Source of the DNA: Hormiphora californensis
Taxonomy: Eukaryota > Ctenophora > Tentaculata > Cydippida > Pleurobrachiidae
Reading direction: 5' to 3'
Assembly: GCA_020137815.1 (NCBI GenBank)
Contig: CM035350.1
Coordinates: forward strand, 1,159,011-1,223,010
Length of the DNA stretch: 64,000 bases
The translations under genes were made by a program, and so were the position numbers. A model generated the notes under the pieces. That model did not search any database, was not told the origin of the DNA, and was given only the letters and a program-made list of their open reading frames with translations. Below, one piece after another: positions 39,078 through 52,338 of this stretch (positions within the stretch are counted from its first letter, which is position 1; every line of letters begins with the position of its first letter).

Positions 39078-39917
39078 TGACTATGAAGCTTGGATAACTA
39101 ATTTACCTATTAAATAAAGTATAAACTTACGATAACTGCTACGTTACGTCAATAGATTATCATCAAATGTAGAATTCTCTAATATACCAAACCAACTCAA
39201 TGATTTTCAATAATAAAAGCGCTATTTGCAAGCAAAATGACAGTTAATCACTTTTGACTTTTCGGTCCTTTTTGGCCTTATCTCATATACGCGAAAAGTA
39301 ATAAAAAGCTGAAATGGTACCGGTTATGTGGAAGGTTTTCCGGAGTTAATTGATAATAAATGTACATTTTTTCTGGCTCTACCGCTATTCCGATAGCGGA
39401 TAGGGTCCCTGCCCCCTGGTTAGGGTCCCTGGTTGGTAGAATATCGACGATAAAGCAGTAGACAAGTGAGACCACTGTACATCATTCAAAAAGGAACTGC
39501 CTAAGCAACCCCTAAGCAACTCGAGAGGTCTGAATTGCAAAGAAAACGTTATTTTTAAGTTTTTACTTTTTAGTTTCAAAATTTGAAACTTTCAAGCTCT
39601 GAAATTTAGAAATCTTTGAAACATCGCGCGCAGCGCGGTATTTCAAAATTATTCGCGCGTTCCAATTAAAATCTTAAAATACGATCTTTATTTATTTTTT
39701 AAAGCGTTGCAACGCGAACGAATTTTTCTTCAGAAATAAATTTATCTTTTAAGCGTTTGAAGCCTCCGCCCCCGCCCTCCAGCCTGCAGGAATCAGGAGG
39801 CGAGTGGCGGTGGCCAACAGGCCCTAGGGCCTAGAGGACTAGTGGCGTAGGACTATGGGACTAGTGGCGTAGGACTAGGGGACTATTGGCGTAGGCCTGG
39901 AATCTGGAGAAATCTGC
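39078..39917. other. No gene seen
   Basis: AT-rich, with a GCGCGCAGCGCG patch near 39625 and a GC-rich segment at 39765-39900 in which GTGGCGTAGGACTA is repeated three times. Confidence 0.5.
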
Positions 39918-39941
39918 GGCTGGGTGGTGTAGCGGTTACAC
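39918..39941 (+). mobile_element. tRNA-derived SINE, left part (A box)
   Basis: GGCTGGGTGGTGTAGCGGTT contains a pol III A-box-like sequence. It stops at TTACAC (39936-39941), which is repeated at 44712-44717, where the SINE resumes. Confidence 0.6.
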
Positions 39942-42900
39942 GTTTCAAACTTTTCAACACTACTTTAAACAAATTAATTTGAGTTTCAGGAAGCATGACT
40001 CAATGACCCCCCTCGGACCGCTGACGAGATCTGAAGCAAGGAGAACAGAAGAAGCTATGGCCCAGTCCGTTCAAGATGGCATACAGTGGAAGTTGACGTG
40101 CCTAAGATGTAAGCCGAGATCCTGATGACGAAACAGTGCTGTGAGTAAAAGGGGATGTGTTGGCTGTGTCCCCCGATGCTACCAAGAAGTAGAGCAGTGT
40201 AACCTAGCACTAGAGCCAACTCTCGATGATCGCTGAAGAAATTCCAAGATGAAATTCTGGCCACCGTTTCCGTGACGGTTGCAGAGAATCTCCAACACAA
40301 TGAAGCCTAATTCGAAGCCTGCTACTGATGCACAACCAAACGTGAGTTATTCCCAAGTCGCAAAGAAGAACCTAGCACCAGCTAGGCTTACAATCGCTGA
40401 AGAAGATACCGAAACGGCCAGCTCTATTTCAAGAAGATCCCAACAGAGTATGAAACAACAAAGTGACGGATCTGTACAATACTGGTTTCAAAAGTGCTAA
40501 TGAAATGAACAGTGCAGCTAAAAGAGTAACGGAGAATATTGGAGTGACGAAGTTTGTCCATGCACCAAAACATCTCTGTTAGAGGAGCAGATGTATCGTT
40601 TATCTCCTGTACATGTGACCGATAGAATGAGACAGATACAATGATTTAGATTCGATAGTTGATTTGAACCCAATGATTGCCGAGATGGTGGAAATGGCGA
40701 AGAGATGTCCGAAGTTTCGTTTCAGAGACATAACCGTAATGTGAATGAAGCCACTATTGGGTTGAAGGTCAGTAAGCCCTGGGCGACCTGATTCTTAGTA
40801 GGGGTTCCATTCATGTTGGCAGTTATAAACTGCCATGTAGAAGAGAGAGTGTTTGTAAAGCAATGTTATAAGTGTCAGCGTTATGGACACTTAGCAGCTG
40901 ATTGTGAGAGAGTGAACCAACATTTTTCCGGTGTTTTCTGAGAATCATATTGGAAAGAGTGCCCTAGTAAGAGCGATAGATCTTGCTTCAAGTTCTAACT
41001 GTGCTAAATCATCTAACCCATCCATTCAAGCAGGTCACATGATCACAACGCCGCCGCCCCACATTGCCCAATCCGTCTCCAGTACCTATCAAAAAACTAA
41101 CGTGTCCAAAAGGCTTGAAGTTTGGTCTACTCAACTGCTTCTCTCTAAGGAACAAAGCAATTGATGTCTTGGAACTTGCAGTGATAAGACTTGGAAATTT
41201 TTGCTCTTACTGAAGTGGATGAAAAAAGATGATGGTGCCCTCTTGCTCTTGTCAAAGATGCAGGCTTCACATTGGTCGCAGCCACGCAAGGCGAGGAGGT
41301 TGGTGTAGCTATCATTACCAGAAAGAGGACAAAACGAGCAAATACTCACCAAATTCAAACAGTTCGAATGTCTCGAGGTTTGCTCAAGGAACCCACTAAC
41401 ACTCAATAGTTGTTGTTTATCGTCCTGGGACTTCAGGCCAGTTTACTATTTTTTTAGACGAACTAGAGGACCTGTTTCTGAAGTTAGCGGAAAGGAAAGA
41501 ACGATGCCTGATTGTGGAGATTTTAACACCTGTTGAGATGATACGGACCCCCAAGCCCGGAAATTCAAGGAACTTCTGAACCAGTTTGGTTGGAAAAATC
41601 AGATAACAGGCCCGACTCATGTTAAAGGAGGGACGCTGGACCTGATCCTTACCCAAGAAAAGGAAATATTTCCATCCGCTCATCTGATAAATACCCCATT
41701 CTGTAGCCGACTTGAAGAATCGGCAGAGGAACAGGTACCAAGTATGTTTCTGGGACTTCCTGATGGTATTGAAATTACTGACATAGATTCATATCCTGTC
41801 CCTCCTGCACCAGACCATTTTATCTAGTGCATGTATGGCAGGTATACCACTAAAAAGTGAAGATGGAACAGGTGATACATGGCAGAATAATCAAAGCGTT
41901 GACCCAATGGATCTACGTGACCTCATACGTAACATCCAAACTTGCTAAAATCCTACCAACTGACCAAGTAATGTGTTTAAGTTGTATAACACACTCTTCG
42001 TCAATTATGGATGATTTGCACACTGAAGAGAAAGAAGATTAAGAATCCTGACCAAACCTCAATGGATACGAACACGAGAATGCCAACATGCTCGCCGAAA
42101 AGGAGAGGAGCAGAGAGACGCTGGAAATCTGCCCGATTAAAGAAGACCGACCCCAAGAAGCTTACAACGAATTCCACTGCTGGAAAAGTTACCGGTAAGT
42201 TCGCATCTAAGGTACTTCGCAATGCCAGAGTCACCTTCTTTAGCAAAAAACTTGATGGACTCAAAGGTGATCCAAAAACCACGAATCGAGTAGTCAATAG
42301 CTTGCTTGAAAAGGAAAGACCCCGTCAACGTTACCATCAAACAAGGAGCTATACCACAATCAACCAGATTTAACGAGTTCTTTAAATCGAAGGTAAACAA
42401 AAATCTACTCTGAGATTGAAGCTGAGACGTGCCGATGCCCACACCCATCCTACACCAACAGCTTGCACATCTTCGCTTACTAAGTTCAGGCCAGTAACTG
42501 ATAGGAGTTGGTCAGAGTTATCCGTGACATGAATAAGAAACACTGTCACTGGACCCAATGCCTCAGTATGTAGTAGGGCGCTTCCTGAGCTTATTCCTGC
42601 ACTGTCCCGGATTGTAAACGATACCTCACTAAAGTGTTTTTCCAAAAGACTTTAAAAAGCCATTATTTCGACCCATCGTTTTAAGGTAAAGATCTGGACT
42701 CTGAACATTTTAAACAGTTACCCGCCAATAAGCAAACCTTAGTTTTTGTCTCGAAAATTTGTTGAAAAGGTTGTATCAATACAGCTGATCGAATACCTAG
42801 AGGAAAACAAGCTCCTACCAGCTAAGCAATCAGCATACCGGAGGTACCATTCCGTGTGAAACACACAACGCTGAAGATATTCAACGACATCCTTCTCCTT

Positions 42901-44711
42901 ATGGACATTAAATCAAAGGTTATTCTTCGCTGCTTGACCTATCTCGGCCTTTGACACCGTCAGCATTCCACCCTGTTAGATAAACTACGTATTAGCTATG
43001 GTATCAAACTGACTGCGTTGGAATGGTTTCGATCCTATCTTACAGGTAGATGACATCTGTGAATATGGGAAGAGAACTCTCCATCAATCGAATTGATATT
43101 GAGTGCCACAAGGGTCTATCCTCGGACCGATCTTGTTTATTTATGTATACTCGAGAGCTCCAGGATATTGCGGTATATATGGCCTACAAGTTCACATGTA
43201 TGCTGATGATACCCAACTCTATGTTAGCTTCAACAAAAGGACCAAGACAGTATCTTTGAGAACGTCAAAAAATGCCTGCAACACATTAAATGGTGGATGA
43301 AAACGAACTACCTGAAACTGAATGCAGGTAAAACTGAGGTGCTTTTTATCAACAACAAGGCTGATAGACACCGAACCCTATGTCATCCTTCTTCAAGAAG
43401 AACGATGATCAGCCGACTGAACCATCCACAGAAGCTCGTAATTTGGGAATATGGTTTGATCAAACCCTCTCCATGTCATCACACGTATCCCGAGTTATAC
43501 AGTCTTGTTGGAGTCAGCTGGCGAACCTGTGGAGGATTAGAAAAGGGACTCCTGTGGAACTAAAAACTCAGCTTGTTCATTCACTTGTTCCATTCCAGGC
43601 TTGATTTTGGTAATGCATTGTTAGAGGACTCTCAAAGCGTATCTACAAAGACTGCAAAAGGTGCAGAACAGTGCTTACCAGATTCATCTATGGCTCAAAG
43701 GTAGACGTGGTGTTTCTGAATGAGGATGAAACTTCACTTCTTGCCGTTGAGCAAAAATCGAGTTCAAAATTCGCCTCTTGGTCTACAAATGTCTCTTCAT
43801 GGACTTATGCCTGAGTATCTCTCGGAATGAATTACACGCAGACACCAAGACGAAAAGTTCGTCTTGATAGGACCTGACCCTATTGGAAAGACGCCATGAC
43901 TACAAATATCTTAGTACACAGAAGGCTTTCATTGTATGTGCTCCTAAGATATGGAACAAGCTGCCCCAGGAATCTAAGAGAAGCGACATCTCTCGAAATG
44001 TTCAAGACAATGTTGAAGTCTTACCTTTTCGCAATCGCCTATCCTGATTGTAAAAAGGCGCCTGGAACCCGAGGACGAAAACTAGAATTCTAAACTCTCC
44101 TGTCATAATGCTCCTAAACTGAATCTAAAGACAAGACCCAAAGGCAAGACCAAAGACAAGGCATCATCCATATCACCACACTATATTATGTTATCATAAT
44201 ACTATTTTAATCTCAATCAATCAATCAATTTAATAATTTTTAATCAATTTTCTATGCTTTTTATTTTTATTTTTTAACTGTATCATCTCAACCTGACTCA
44301 TGCACCCAGTCCTACGGGCGACTTATTTTATTTAACCTCCTTCTTATCTTTACCCAGCATTTTCCCACCATCCCCTTTTTTTATTTTTATTTAGTTGTCA
44401 AACTGTTATCAAGCACATTGTCCCTCACTTAGCCCTTTTTATTACATCTATTTTATACCATCAACTTATTGTTATTATTTTATTATCTAATCATCTTTTC
44501 TCTAATTATTTATCTTTCATCATTTATTCATAGTAAGCATATTTAGGCTTTATCTGGCTTTGAGATGGCCGCTTAGACGCGGTGAGGTCTTAACAATTCT
44601 CGGTGTTCTTTTATGTTATATCTATTAGTTCGAGTAATCGAGTAGTGGACTATCTAATTTAACGCATGATACGCGAGCGGGATATAAATGTTTGATATAT
44701 TATTATTATTA
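39942..44711 (+). mobile_element. Decayed full-length-scale LINE inserted in a SINE
   Basis: A + strand element of about 4.8 kb with many frame breaks. Recognisable pieces in order: an ORF1 with CCHC knuckle (CYKCQRYGHLAADCE, about 40864), endonuclease start (FGLLNCFSLRNKA, about 41120) and GDFN (about 41515), RT (PQGSILGPILFIYV near 43103 and MYADDTQLYVSF near 43200), KLNAGKTEVLFI (about 43320), and a C-terminal APKIWNKLPQE segment (about 43945). It ends with GATATAAATG and (ATT)n. TTACAC flanks it. The frame breaks are scattered single-base indels, so it is either old or poorly polished. It is probably the CR1/L2-like relative whose 3' end is shared by the ORF1-only unit at 2398. Confidence 0.7.
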
Positions 44712-44960
44712 TTACACACTCGCTTCTCATGCAGAAGGTCCCGGGTTCGAATCTCAGTTCGGGATCTGATGCATGCCGTCTAGTTGACCGAGCTATAAAT
44801 TGGTACAGCTTCGGAGTTCGGCTGGAAAGTCACACTCCCCTGCCCAGTGCCCGTAGGACGTAGGTCTGGCCCCCTTACTGTAAGTTTAGTACCTCGGACC
44901 TCGGTACGGAGTGGCTTAGGGCTATGAATCGGAGATAAGCACCGCCGGCTTACTCAGTGA
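44712..44960 (+). mobile_element. tRNA-derived SINE, right part (B box and body)
   Basis: CACTCGCTTCTCATGCAGAAG forms an anticodon-arm-like hairpin. It is followed by the B box GGTTCGAATCT (44744-44754) and a non-tRNA body up to about 44960. Joined to 39918-39941 it makes a complete tRNA-like head. The anticodon loop lacks the canonical U33, so it is a SINE rather than a tRNA gene. Confidence 0.6.
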
Positions 44961-45420
44961 TTGAGAGAGACCCACCACTTGACTTGACTGGAGAAATCTC
45001 GGAAATGTTAATGTCGGGACAGCCTGAACTGTTAATCCAATCACAGCACAGAACAGGTCCAGCGCCGGGCACCAGTGACCCACGAGTCATAGGAGCTGTT
45101 CTGAGCACCGATAACAGGAGGCACCCCAATATCAATTTATTATCATGCATGAGTGGCTCACCAGTGGTATCGATGGATCCCCTACTACTGGTCGCTGTCC
45201 TCTCTCTGACTCCATAGTCTACCATAAAATAGTTCAATAGCGCCCCACATCCAAGAGCGCACCAAATCCAGAAGATACCAAATCCAAGAGCCCACCACAT
45301 CCAAGAGCCCACTCCAAGAGCAGTATCTTTTTGATGGGGAACTTTCTTGGTATCGAGTGGTCTCTTCTGAATCTGGTGCACTCATGAACTTTTTATGCTG
45401 TTATGGTACACCGTACACTA
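44961..45420. other. Ambiguous open frames on both strands
   Basis: An 86-codon + frame (44957-45217) and a 143-codon - frame (45381-44950) overlap. Neither has splice sites or recognisable motifs. AATCCAAGAGC-like units repeat at 45247-45322. Confidence 0.3.
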
Positions 45421-45692
45421 TGTGTCACCTGTGAGACGTGAGTCTCTTGGATGCCTTTGAATTTTTACTGATTGGAATATTCATTATTCTATCTTCAACA
45501 ACAAAACCATTAAGTTTTGTGTTTGCCAATCATTTCAGATCTCAAATCTATGATATTTAATTTCATCTGCTCTCCCTCTCTCTCTCTCCCTCTCCTTGAT
45601 CTAAATGTATGGCAGATTATGTAGACATTGCAATTGGTTTGTACGAGTCGTTACTTGAAACGATTAGCTCTTCAAACAGCGATTGAGAGAGG

Positions 45693-45753
<61 letters not shown>

Positions 45754-46242
45754 AGAGGAAGAGAATAATAAATGGATAGTCAATGAGATACATTGGTTCT
45801 TTGAATACTCTCGGTATCATCATACGTCGCTATTTTACAACAAGCAGCCAATTTTGGCCATTTAATTGACTCCGGAATGTTGCAGACGACATGCGAGAGG
45901 ATGGATATATCACAGTGTATTCAAATTATATGGACACGTGTGATTATTCTTCTAATCAAAATTCGCCACAGTAAACAGCACGTGTTTCTGCTTTCCTTAC
46001 TTCTATACTTTTACAATCTGAAAAGTTATCCACCCCCTGTTTATATGATGACTTGTGAAGGGGGCCACTCCACCGCTGTTATATGACCTCACCCCTCATT
46101 ACAGAGTATCACTTTTATTGGGCAGCTTCCTTGTCATCTCACTTTGTTAGATGTAACTCCCCTGATGTCACTATCAATACAACCAATATCATGATATTGA
46201 TAACCACTCCCCCAACCCACTGTAGAAGGGCCACTGCAGCTG
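45421..46242. other. No gene seen; (GA)n tract
   Basis: Contains (GA)n at 45693-45747. The rest shows only short unsupported frames. Confidence 0.5.
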
Positions 46243-48277
46243 ATGAGTCATGTTCCATTCTCGTTTGATAATAACTTCCTCTCTGAGAACTACCTACACA
46301 GTCTTGAGAGGGTCTACGAAAAGGACAAGATAAAACAGCTCAGAGGTAAGTTAACCTGCTGTTAAGATGTATACCTCACAGAGGTAACCTAAAGGGAGGG
46401 GGGTTTGCAATGGCAATGTGTCTATGCGAGGGGTGCTGCTGTATTATACTGCTTGTACTACTACAAAGATAAAGTGCTTGTGTGGTATTGTAACCTAACA
46501 CATGCCATGGCTGCTGCTAGATATCACCTACTTGTCTGTGTGTGTATGTGTGTCTGCTACATTGCATTTACTCACAACATGTGGTTTTGCATGCGGGAAG
46601 CGGGAGAGAAGATGAAATGTATGATAAGTTTGAATATTATTAGACAGTGAGAAAGTAAACACATATATTATAGTGAGAATATTCTAGTAGTGACGGTTGT
46701 GTTCTCCTTGGTGGCTCCTTCACCCTCTTTTCCTGCTCTGTCTCCCCTCTCCCTCTGTCACTCAATATTTTATCCTCTTTCTAACGTCTGTCTCATGGCT
46801 CCCTTTATTACTTCTGTCTCTAACTCCATCGCTCACTTCTGTCTCTAATGTAAGACAGCAAAGAGATGTTTAATACACCCACGGAAATGGATAAATTACG
46901 CACTTTTTGCATCTCTGAATGTAGCTAGGTGTGTACGTGTGTAACTGGGGTCTTTACAACTTTCTATCTCCTCTTTCTCTCTCCCCCACTCTGTTTCCCC
47001 CACTCGCTCTCTTTCCCTCACACGCACGAGGATCGATTATAGACCTTGAAAAAGATAGGCTGGAAGAGGGAATATGAAGGAGAAAGAGAGAGAAAGAGGA
47101 AGAGAGAGTCGCATGACGGGTTGCAACCAATAATAACCTTTTCAACATGGAATCAAGACATCAAAGATAGTTCGACCGAGCAGCTCTTGTTTCCATCATT
47201 TAGTTCCCTAAAGTTACCAGCATTTCCAATGTGGTTCATTGTTTACTGAACTCAGTAATCAAATAAACACATTAGAAATGTTGGTGACTGAGTTGGTATT
47301 GGATCAACTGAGTGTCCTAAGTAATGCAGACTAAGTTGAATAAGACATGCGTGTAGAATATTAAGATGTAGTCGGTGTCCCCTCCTCCCTGTAATTTGCA
47401 CCATGAGTACTGTACATGTATACACACTCTCCCTCTCTATAACACCCATTATGTATTCTCCACACACAGTGTGTTCCCTCTGAGGTCCTGGCGCTGTATA
47501 AGTTGTGTAGGGCGTCATGTGGGAGACCTTGGATAATGGATATAATGTGGAGTTTAATGTTGTTGTTGTTGTTTCAACTTTAACCTGGATAATTGCTCCC
47601 TCGCCCCATCTCTCTCAACAACCCCCATCTCTCTCAACAACCCCCATTTCTTAACAACCCCCATCTCTCTTAACAACCCCATTATACTGCAGTTTAGTAC
47701 AATGACCCTCATTAGTTGACCCTCATTGTAATAGCCCCCCTTTCTTTCCTTCTCCCCCGCCGCTATCAAGACTATCTAGCTGAGGCCAGTGAGTTGTGTG
47801 TGTTCTGACAATGAGCTGCAGGCGACCTCTTTTCAATCAATTCCATGTGCGTGTAACAGATGTATTGAGAGCGAAAGGGAGGCAGAGAGAGTGGGAGAGA
47901 GAGAGGGGGAGAGAGCGAGAGATGGAGAGAGATGGATAGAGAGAAAGAGAGGTTATGGGGTCGGCTGATGATATTGACTTGAGTAATCAGCTGATAGCTA
48001 CAACTAATCCTGTAATACCTGCTCCAGCTCCCCAATTGCCCCAAACAGAGTAATTGTACTGAATATGATAGTAGAGTTAGGAAGTAGGAAATACGGATTC
48101 GAATTTCATTATGGTGACGTTCTCAAGATACGCTAATATGTCATCTCCCCCTCTCTGTCCCTCTCTCTCTCCACTACCCATATGTACTGAACAGATGATA
48201 TCAATAACCTAGTACTAGAGCTCCAGATGTCTCATAACTCTACACACAGAAAGCATTTCAATTTTCGTGTCAGTCTT
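46243..48277 (+). CDS. Coiled-coil protein, first two exons (partial model)
   Basis: Exon 1 (46243-46345) starts at ATG and reads MSHVPFSFDNNFLSENYLHS then LERVYEKDKIKQLR, ending at AGAG|GTAAGT. The exon at 48195-48277 follows a CTGAACAG acceptor and joins in phase (DDINNLVLELQMSHNSTHRK, then HFNFRVSL) with donor GTAATAAG. Together they give a heptad-like, charged helix. The family is not recognised, and later exons could not be followed into the poor-quality stretch after 49000. A frame at 47954-48055 (MGSADDIDLSNQLIATTNPV...) also looks coding but could not be linked. Confidence 0.4.
46346..48194. other. Putative intron, repeats only
   Basis: Contains CT- and GA-rich stretches and a minisatellite of about 20 bp (CTCTCAACAACCCCCAT-like, 47610-47685, about four units). 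No supported gene of its own. Confidence 0.4.
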
Positions 48278-49004
48278 GTAATAAGATATTTTCATATTGA
48301 TTATTATTCGCATTCCCAGGGCGCCCTTTACTGGTATGTGGTAATAGAAAAGTGAGTTATAATATTCGTAACTCATAATCAGGAACTGATGATATGGTGA
48401 AATAGAATCATTCAATAGCTGATTAAGTTTGCCCCACAATGTCACATTATTTGCCCTTTGAGCGGCCGCCGCACACCTCCCTTATGAAGAAAGATCACAA
48501 CGGTCCTTGCTTTCGCGCGGGGAGGTGAGCGCCGCGCGCACTCTGAAACTCCCCGTGTAAGTTGTCAGTTGTCACCGTCCACACTTCCTTGGAATAATAC
48601 AGTCCCCTGACACTTCTAGACAAAGAGGCATGTACATGATGTAGCTGTTGCATGATCGGCTGCAAGAAGATGAACAGACACTGACTTGTTTTAAATAGAA
48701 TTCGGTCTATCAACAAAGAAGTATTTTAGTTCATATTCATGCCCCCCCCCCCTCACTTAACAAATTAAAATGAATCAGATAACCATAAAACCAATTAAAT
48801 GAAGTCAAAAGTAAAACGATGGTGCTCTCTCTCTCTCTCCATAGACCTTTTCGATACAGTATACGAGATAAAGTATCTCCGAATCTAACCGATTGCCAAT
48901 AGAATCTTTCTAGAAAGCTCTGTCCCTCTCTACTTCTCTACTTTTCTCTACTTCTCTCTTTTCGGTGGTACGTTTTGACGAAATGGCCATCCCGTGCATA
49001 CCCT
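48278..49004. other. No gene seen; CpG-rich patch
   Basis: 48460-48545 is CpG-rich (GCGGCCGCCGC, CGCGCGGGGAGGTG, GCGCCGCGCGC) in an otherwise CpG-poor region. It may be a promoter-type island, but no gene start is apparent. Confidence 0.35.
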
Positions 49005-52000
49005 CTCTTTTCCCCCCCCCAATCCCCTTTGCGGGCTCTCTTTCTCTCTATTTTTCGGACTCCCAAATTTAACCCTTACTGTACTCCCCAACACGGGCCC
49101 CAGGAGCTCCAGAGGGGGCAACAATTTTCCCCCCCCCTTAAATTTTTAAGTCCCGTAGTTGTTTAATTTTTAAAAGGTGCCTGCTGCAAAAAAAGGTGAG
49201 TAGAGAGACTGATCATTCCAGGGGGGGGGTTGTCTGCAAACACACACTCCAAATTTAAAACCCCCACATTACAGACACCACTATGTACACTGTATAGTAT
49301 ACAGTATACCCATGTGTTACAGACACTATACCCATGTTTTACAGACGCTATCGTGGTAAGATTTGCAGCACTGTTGAGGGAGCTGGGTGTAAACTTGCCC
49401 CCTGTGTGTGATCGGTTTTTGCAGCAAATTCATTTAATGATGTTGTTTGAAATGATATTCCTGGGCATTCTTGGCATTAGTCAGGGTTCCTTGTGAGTCA
49501 GAGCAGTGTATTTGCCAATTTTCCTATGTATATCTCCTTGTCTCTGCATCTTACTATTTATGCATTTTTTCCCCTTCTCCACATCTTCCCCCTTTTGGGG
49601 GGTTTTTTGGGTTTTTTCCCATAAAGCATATTTTTCTCTCTCTTTTCTCTTCCCCCCCCCCGGGGGGGGGGGGGGCCCCCCCCCTTTTTTTAATTTTTTC
49701 CCAGGGACCCCCCCCCCCCCCCCCCTTCCCCTTCCTTTTTCCCCCTTTTCTCTCTCTCTCCCCCCTTTTTTTCCTTTTCCCCTTTTTTCCCCTCGGGGTT
49801 TTTTTTGGTCCCTCCCGGGGATTTTCTTTTTTCCCCCCCTTTCCCCTCTCCCTCCCCTTTCCCCCCCCCCCCTTTCCCCCCCCCCGGGGGTTTTTTTTTT
49901 TTTTTAAAAGGGGGTTTGTTTTTAAAAAAAGTCCCCCCTTTCCCCCCCTGCCCCCAAAGGGGGCGACCCCCTGGAAAAAAAAAAAGTCCAAAAAAAAATT
50001 TTTTATAAAGGGGGGTTTTGGGAAAAATTTGGGAGTATTAAGTTCTGGGATTTAAATTTCCCCCTTGGGTTTTTTGGCCGGAAGAAGAAATGACCATTAA
50101 AACAGGGGATGCGGGATTAAGGGGCGTGGGAGAAAGGGGTGAATCAAAGCCTTGCAACTGCTTTTAAAGAAAAACTTAGAAAAAAAAAGAAGAAAGAAAA
50201 AAGAGAGAGGGGGAGGAAAGGGGAGGAAAACCCCCAACAACCACACCCTACATTCTCTTTTCCCCTTTTTTTTTTGTGGGGGTTTTTTTTTGGTGGGGGC
50301 CCAAATGAAAAAGGGTGAAAAAATTTTTGGGGGGGAAAATTTAATAGGGGTATGAAACGGGGGGGAAGGATAGTCACGTGTTTTAGGGAGGGTGGGGATT
50401 TTTAGATCCGGGTGACGACCTGGGCTGTAACCCCGTTGCCTTTAAAAAACGGGGTAAAAAAAGAAGTAAATATTTTTTTGTTCCCCCCCTCAATGGAGGT
50501 TTTTCTAGTTTTCCCCCAACCCCCCAGTTTCCCCCCTCGTTCCCCGGGCCTCCAAATTGTCCCCCTAAACGGGGGCGGAAACCCCCCCCCGACGCCCCAA
50601 AAAGACCGCAAAACCCAAAGAAAATCCTTTTTATATTTAAAAAGGGATGTTCTGGATGAGAAAGTTAGAAGGGAAAATTTAAGTGTCTTTTTTTGTTTGA
50701 AACCCTCTTCCCCCCTTTTGATTTGAGGCCCTTTTCGAGGCCCCATTTTGAAATTGAGGCCTTATTAAGATTCGATTGGGGATGCGTGTGCTATTGGGGA
50801 AGGGGGGGGGTGTGTGATTGGGCTTTTTAAAAATTTGGCCCGTTTTTAATTTTTTAAAAAGTCCACCCTTGGGGACTTGGGGCTTAATAAAAATTTTAAG
50901 CAAGGAAGGGAGGTGGGGAGAAGAGAGGGGGGAGAGAAAAGAGAGAGAGAGAGAGGGGAGAAGGGGGGGAGGGGGAGGGGGGAGAGGGGAGAGGGGGCGA
51001 ACCCTTTTCATAACCACTTCTACCCAACCCACGTATTCTCGCTTGATCCCCCCGTGCTTTTTTTGGGAAAAGGGGGGGGTTGGTTTTAGGGAAGGGCTTG
51101 TGGGGGGGGGGGGGTTATTTGGGTTGGGGGAAAAGGGGAATTTTTGTGAGATAAGGAAAAGTTTAAACGGGGTTGAAATTTTGGGGGGTGGGGTCTACTA
51201 GTATTATATGGGGGTTTGGGGTGGGTTTTTTGTAATCCGGGGTAGATCTACTTTGAAAGGGTTGTACAGGCCCAATTTGGGGGGTTTTTTACCCCGTTTT
51301 CCCATAGTGAACGATTAATGTAGTGGGGCCAAAACCACCTTCCAAAACCCCCAAAAATTTTCTTTTCTCTCTCTCTCTCTCCCTCTCTCTTTTCTGCTTC
51401 TCTTCCCCTTATCGCCCCCTCTTCCAGATTTTCCCCCCCCTGTCTCCTTTAATGTACATTGATTGAGGTATCATGTAGAGCGATTTTTAAAAGGGGCGAA
51501 AATTTTTTTTTGCGAAACCCCTAAAAAATGGGGGCCCCTCAAGGGGTTTAAATATTACGCCCGGGGGCCCTGGATAAAGATAGGGGATTTTGGGATTAAA
51601 AATATATGGGTTTTTAATTTGGGAAATCCTGGGTTAAAAACCAGTCCCACATTTTTCGGTAAGGGGTGTTTTTTAGCCTCGTTTTTTTATTTTGTCCGTG
51701 AGTTTGTTTAGTTTTTTAGTTAGCCGTGACCCCAAAAATGTTTTGTCTTGCTGTGTGAAGGGGTGGGTGAGAGAGATAGAGGGGGTTTTGGAGAAAAAAC
51801 AGATTTTTGTACATTTCTCTTTACAATTTGACAAGGGGTTCGCAAAACCCCATAGATAGAATGATGTAGATGAGGGGCATCGATGCAAAAGATCATATGG
51901 GGATTGAAGAAAGTTTTGAAGGAAATCATAAGGCATTACGCGGAGTAGAAAAGGGAGAGAGATCGAAGTAGCGTGGTTAAATTTTTTGGGGGTACCCAAG

Positions 52001-52190
52001 TGCATGCGCGGGGGCCTGCGTTAAAAGGTTTTTTATCCTGGCACGTAGAGGAAAACCCCCGACAAGGAGAGAGAAAAGTAAAAAAAGGCGTAGTGGGGGA
52101 AAACCCCCGGTCAAAAGCCATTAAATCGGAAAAAAGGGTCTTTTTTTAACAAAAAAGTACAGGTTTTCGCCACCAAAAAGTTTCGAGCCG
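49005..52190. other. Inflated-homopolymer block, probably low-quality consensus
   Basis: Nearly every base run is stretched (C, G, T and A runs of 5-16), including alternations such as long C, then G, then C, then T near 49650-49690. Coding-like composition vanishes, and frames here are runs of Pro, Phe, Gly or Lys. Normal texture returns at about 52190. This looks like unpolished long-read sequence rather than biology. No gene can be called. Confidence 0.75.
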
Positions 52191-52324
52191 CCTTTCTTGT
52201 TATGTAGCCCTTTCTCTGTCACAATGTACTGACTAGTGGGCGTGTTTTGCCCCCATGTAACATTATACCACCCCAATTATAGCCCCGGAACCAAAATACA
52301 CTGACCCCGGTAAGGTCCGTCCCT

Positions 52325-52338
52325 GTTGCCATGGCAAC
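52325..52338. promoter_or_regulatory. Perfect palindromic RFX X-box overlapping a start codon
   Basis: GTTGCCATGGCAAC matches the X-box consensus on both half-sites. It contains the ATG of the exon at 52331. It may be a functional site, or a coincidence of a Kozak-like GCCATGG context. Confidence 0.35.

Noticed and set aside
44718-44790. tRNA gene
   Set aside because: B box and anticodon-like arm are present, but there is no U33 and the acceptor stem does not close; it is a SINE head interrupted by a LINE.
44950-45381. 143-codon frame on -
   Set aside because: It overlaps a competing + frame and repeats. No motif or splice support, so it is listed only as ambiguous.
47040-47110. Exon after TTATAG reading DLEKDRLEE
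   Set aside because: The frame meets TGA within a few codons and no donor precedes it.
49471-50055. Pro/Phe-rich frame of 194 codons
   Set aside because: It lies in the inflated-homopolymer block and has no motifs or splice context.
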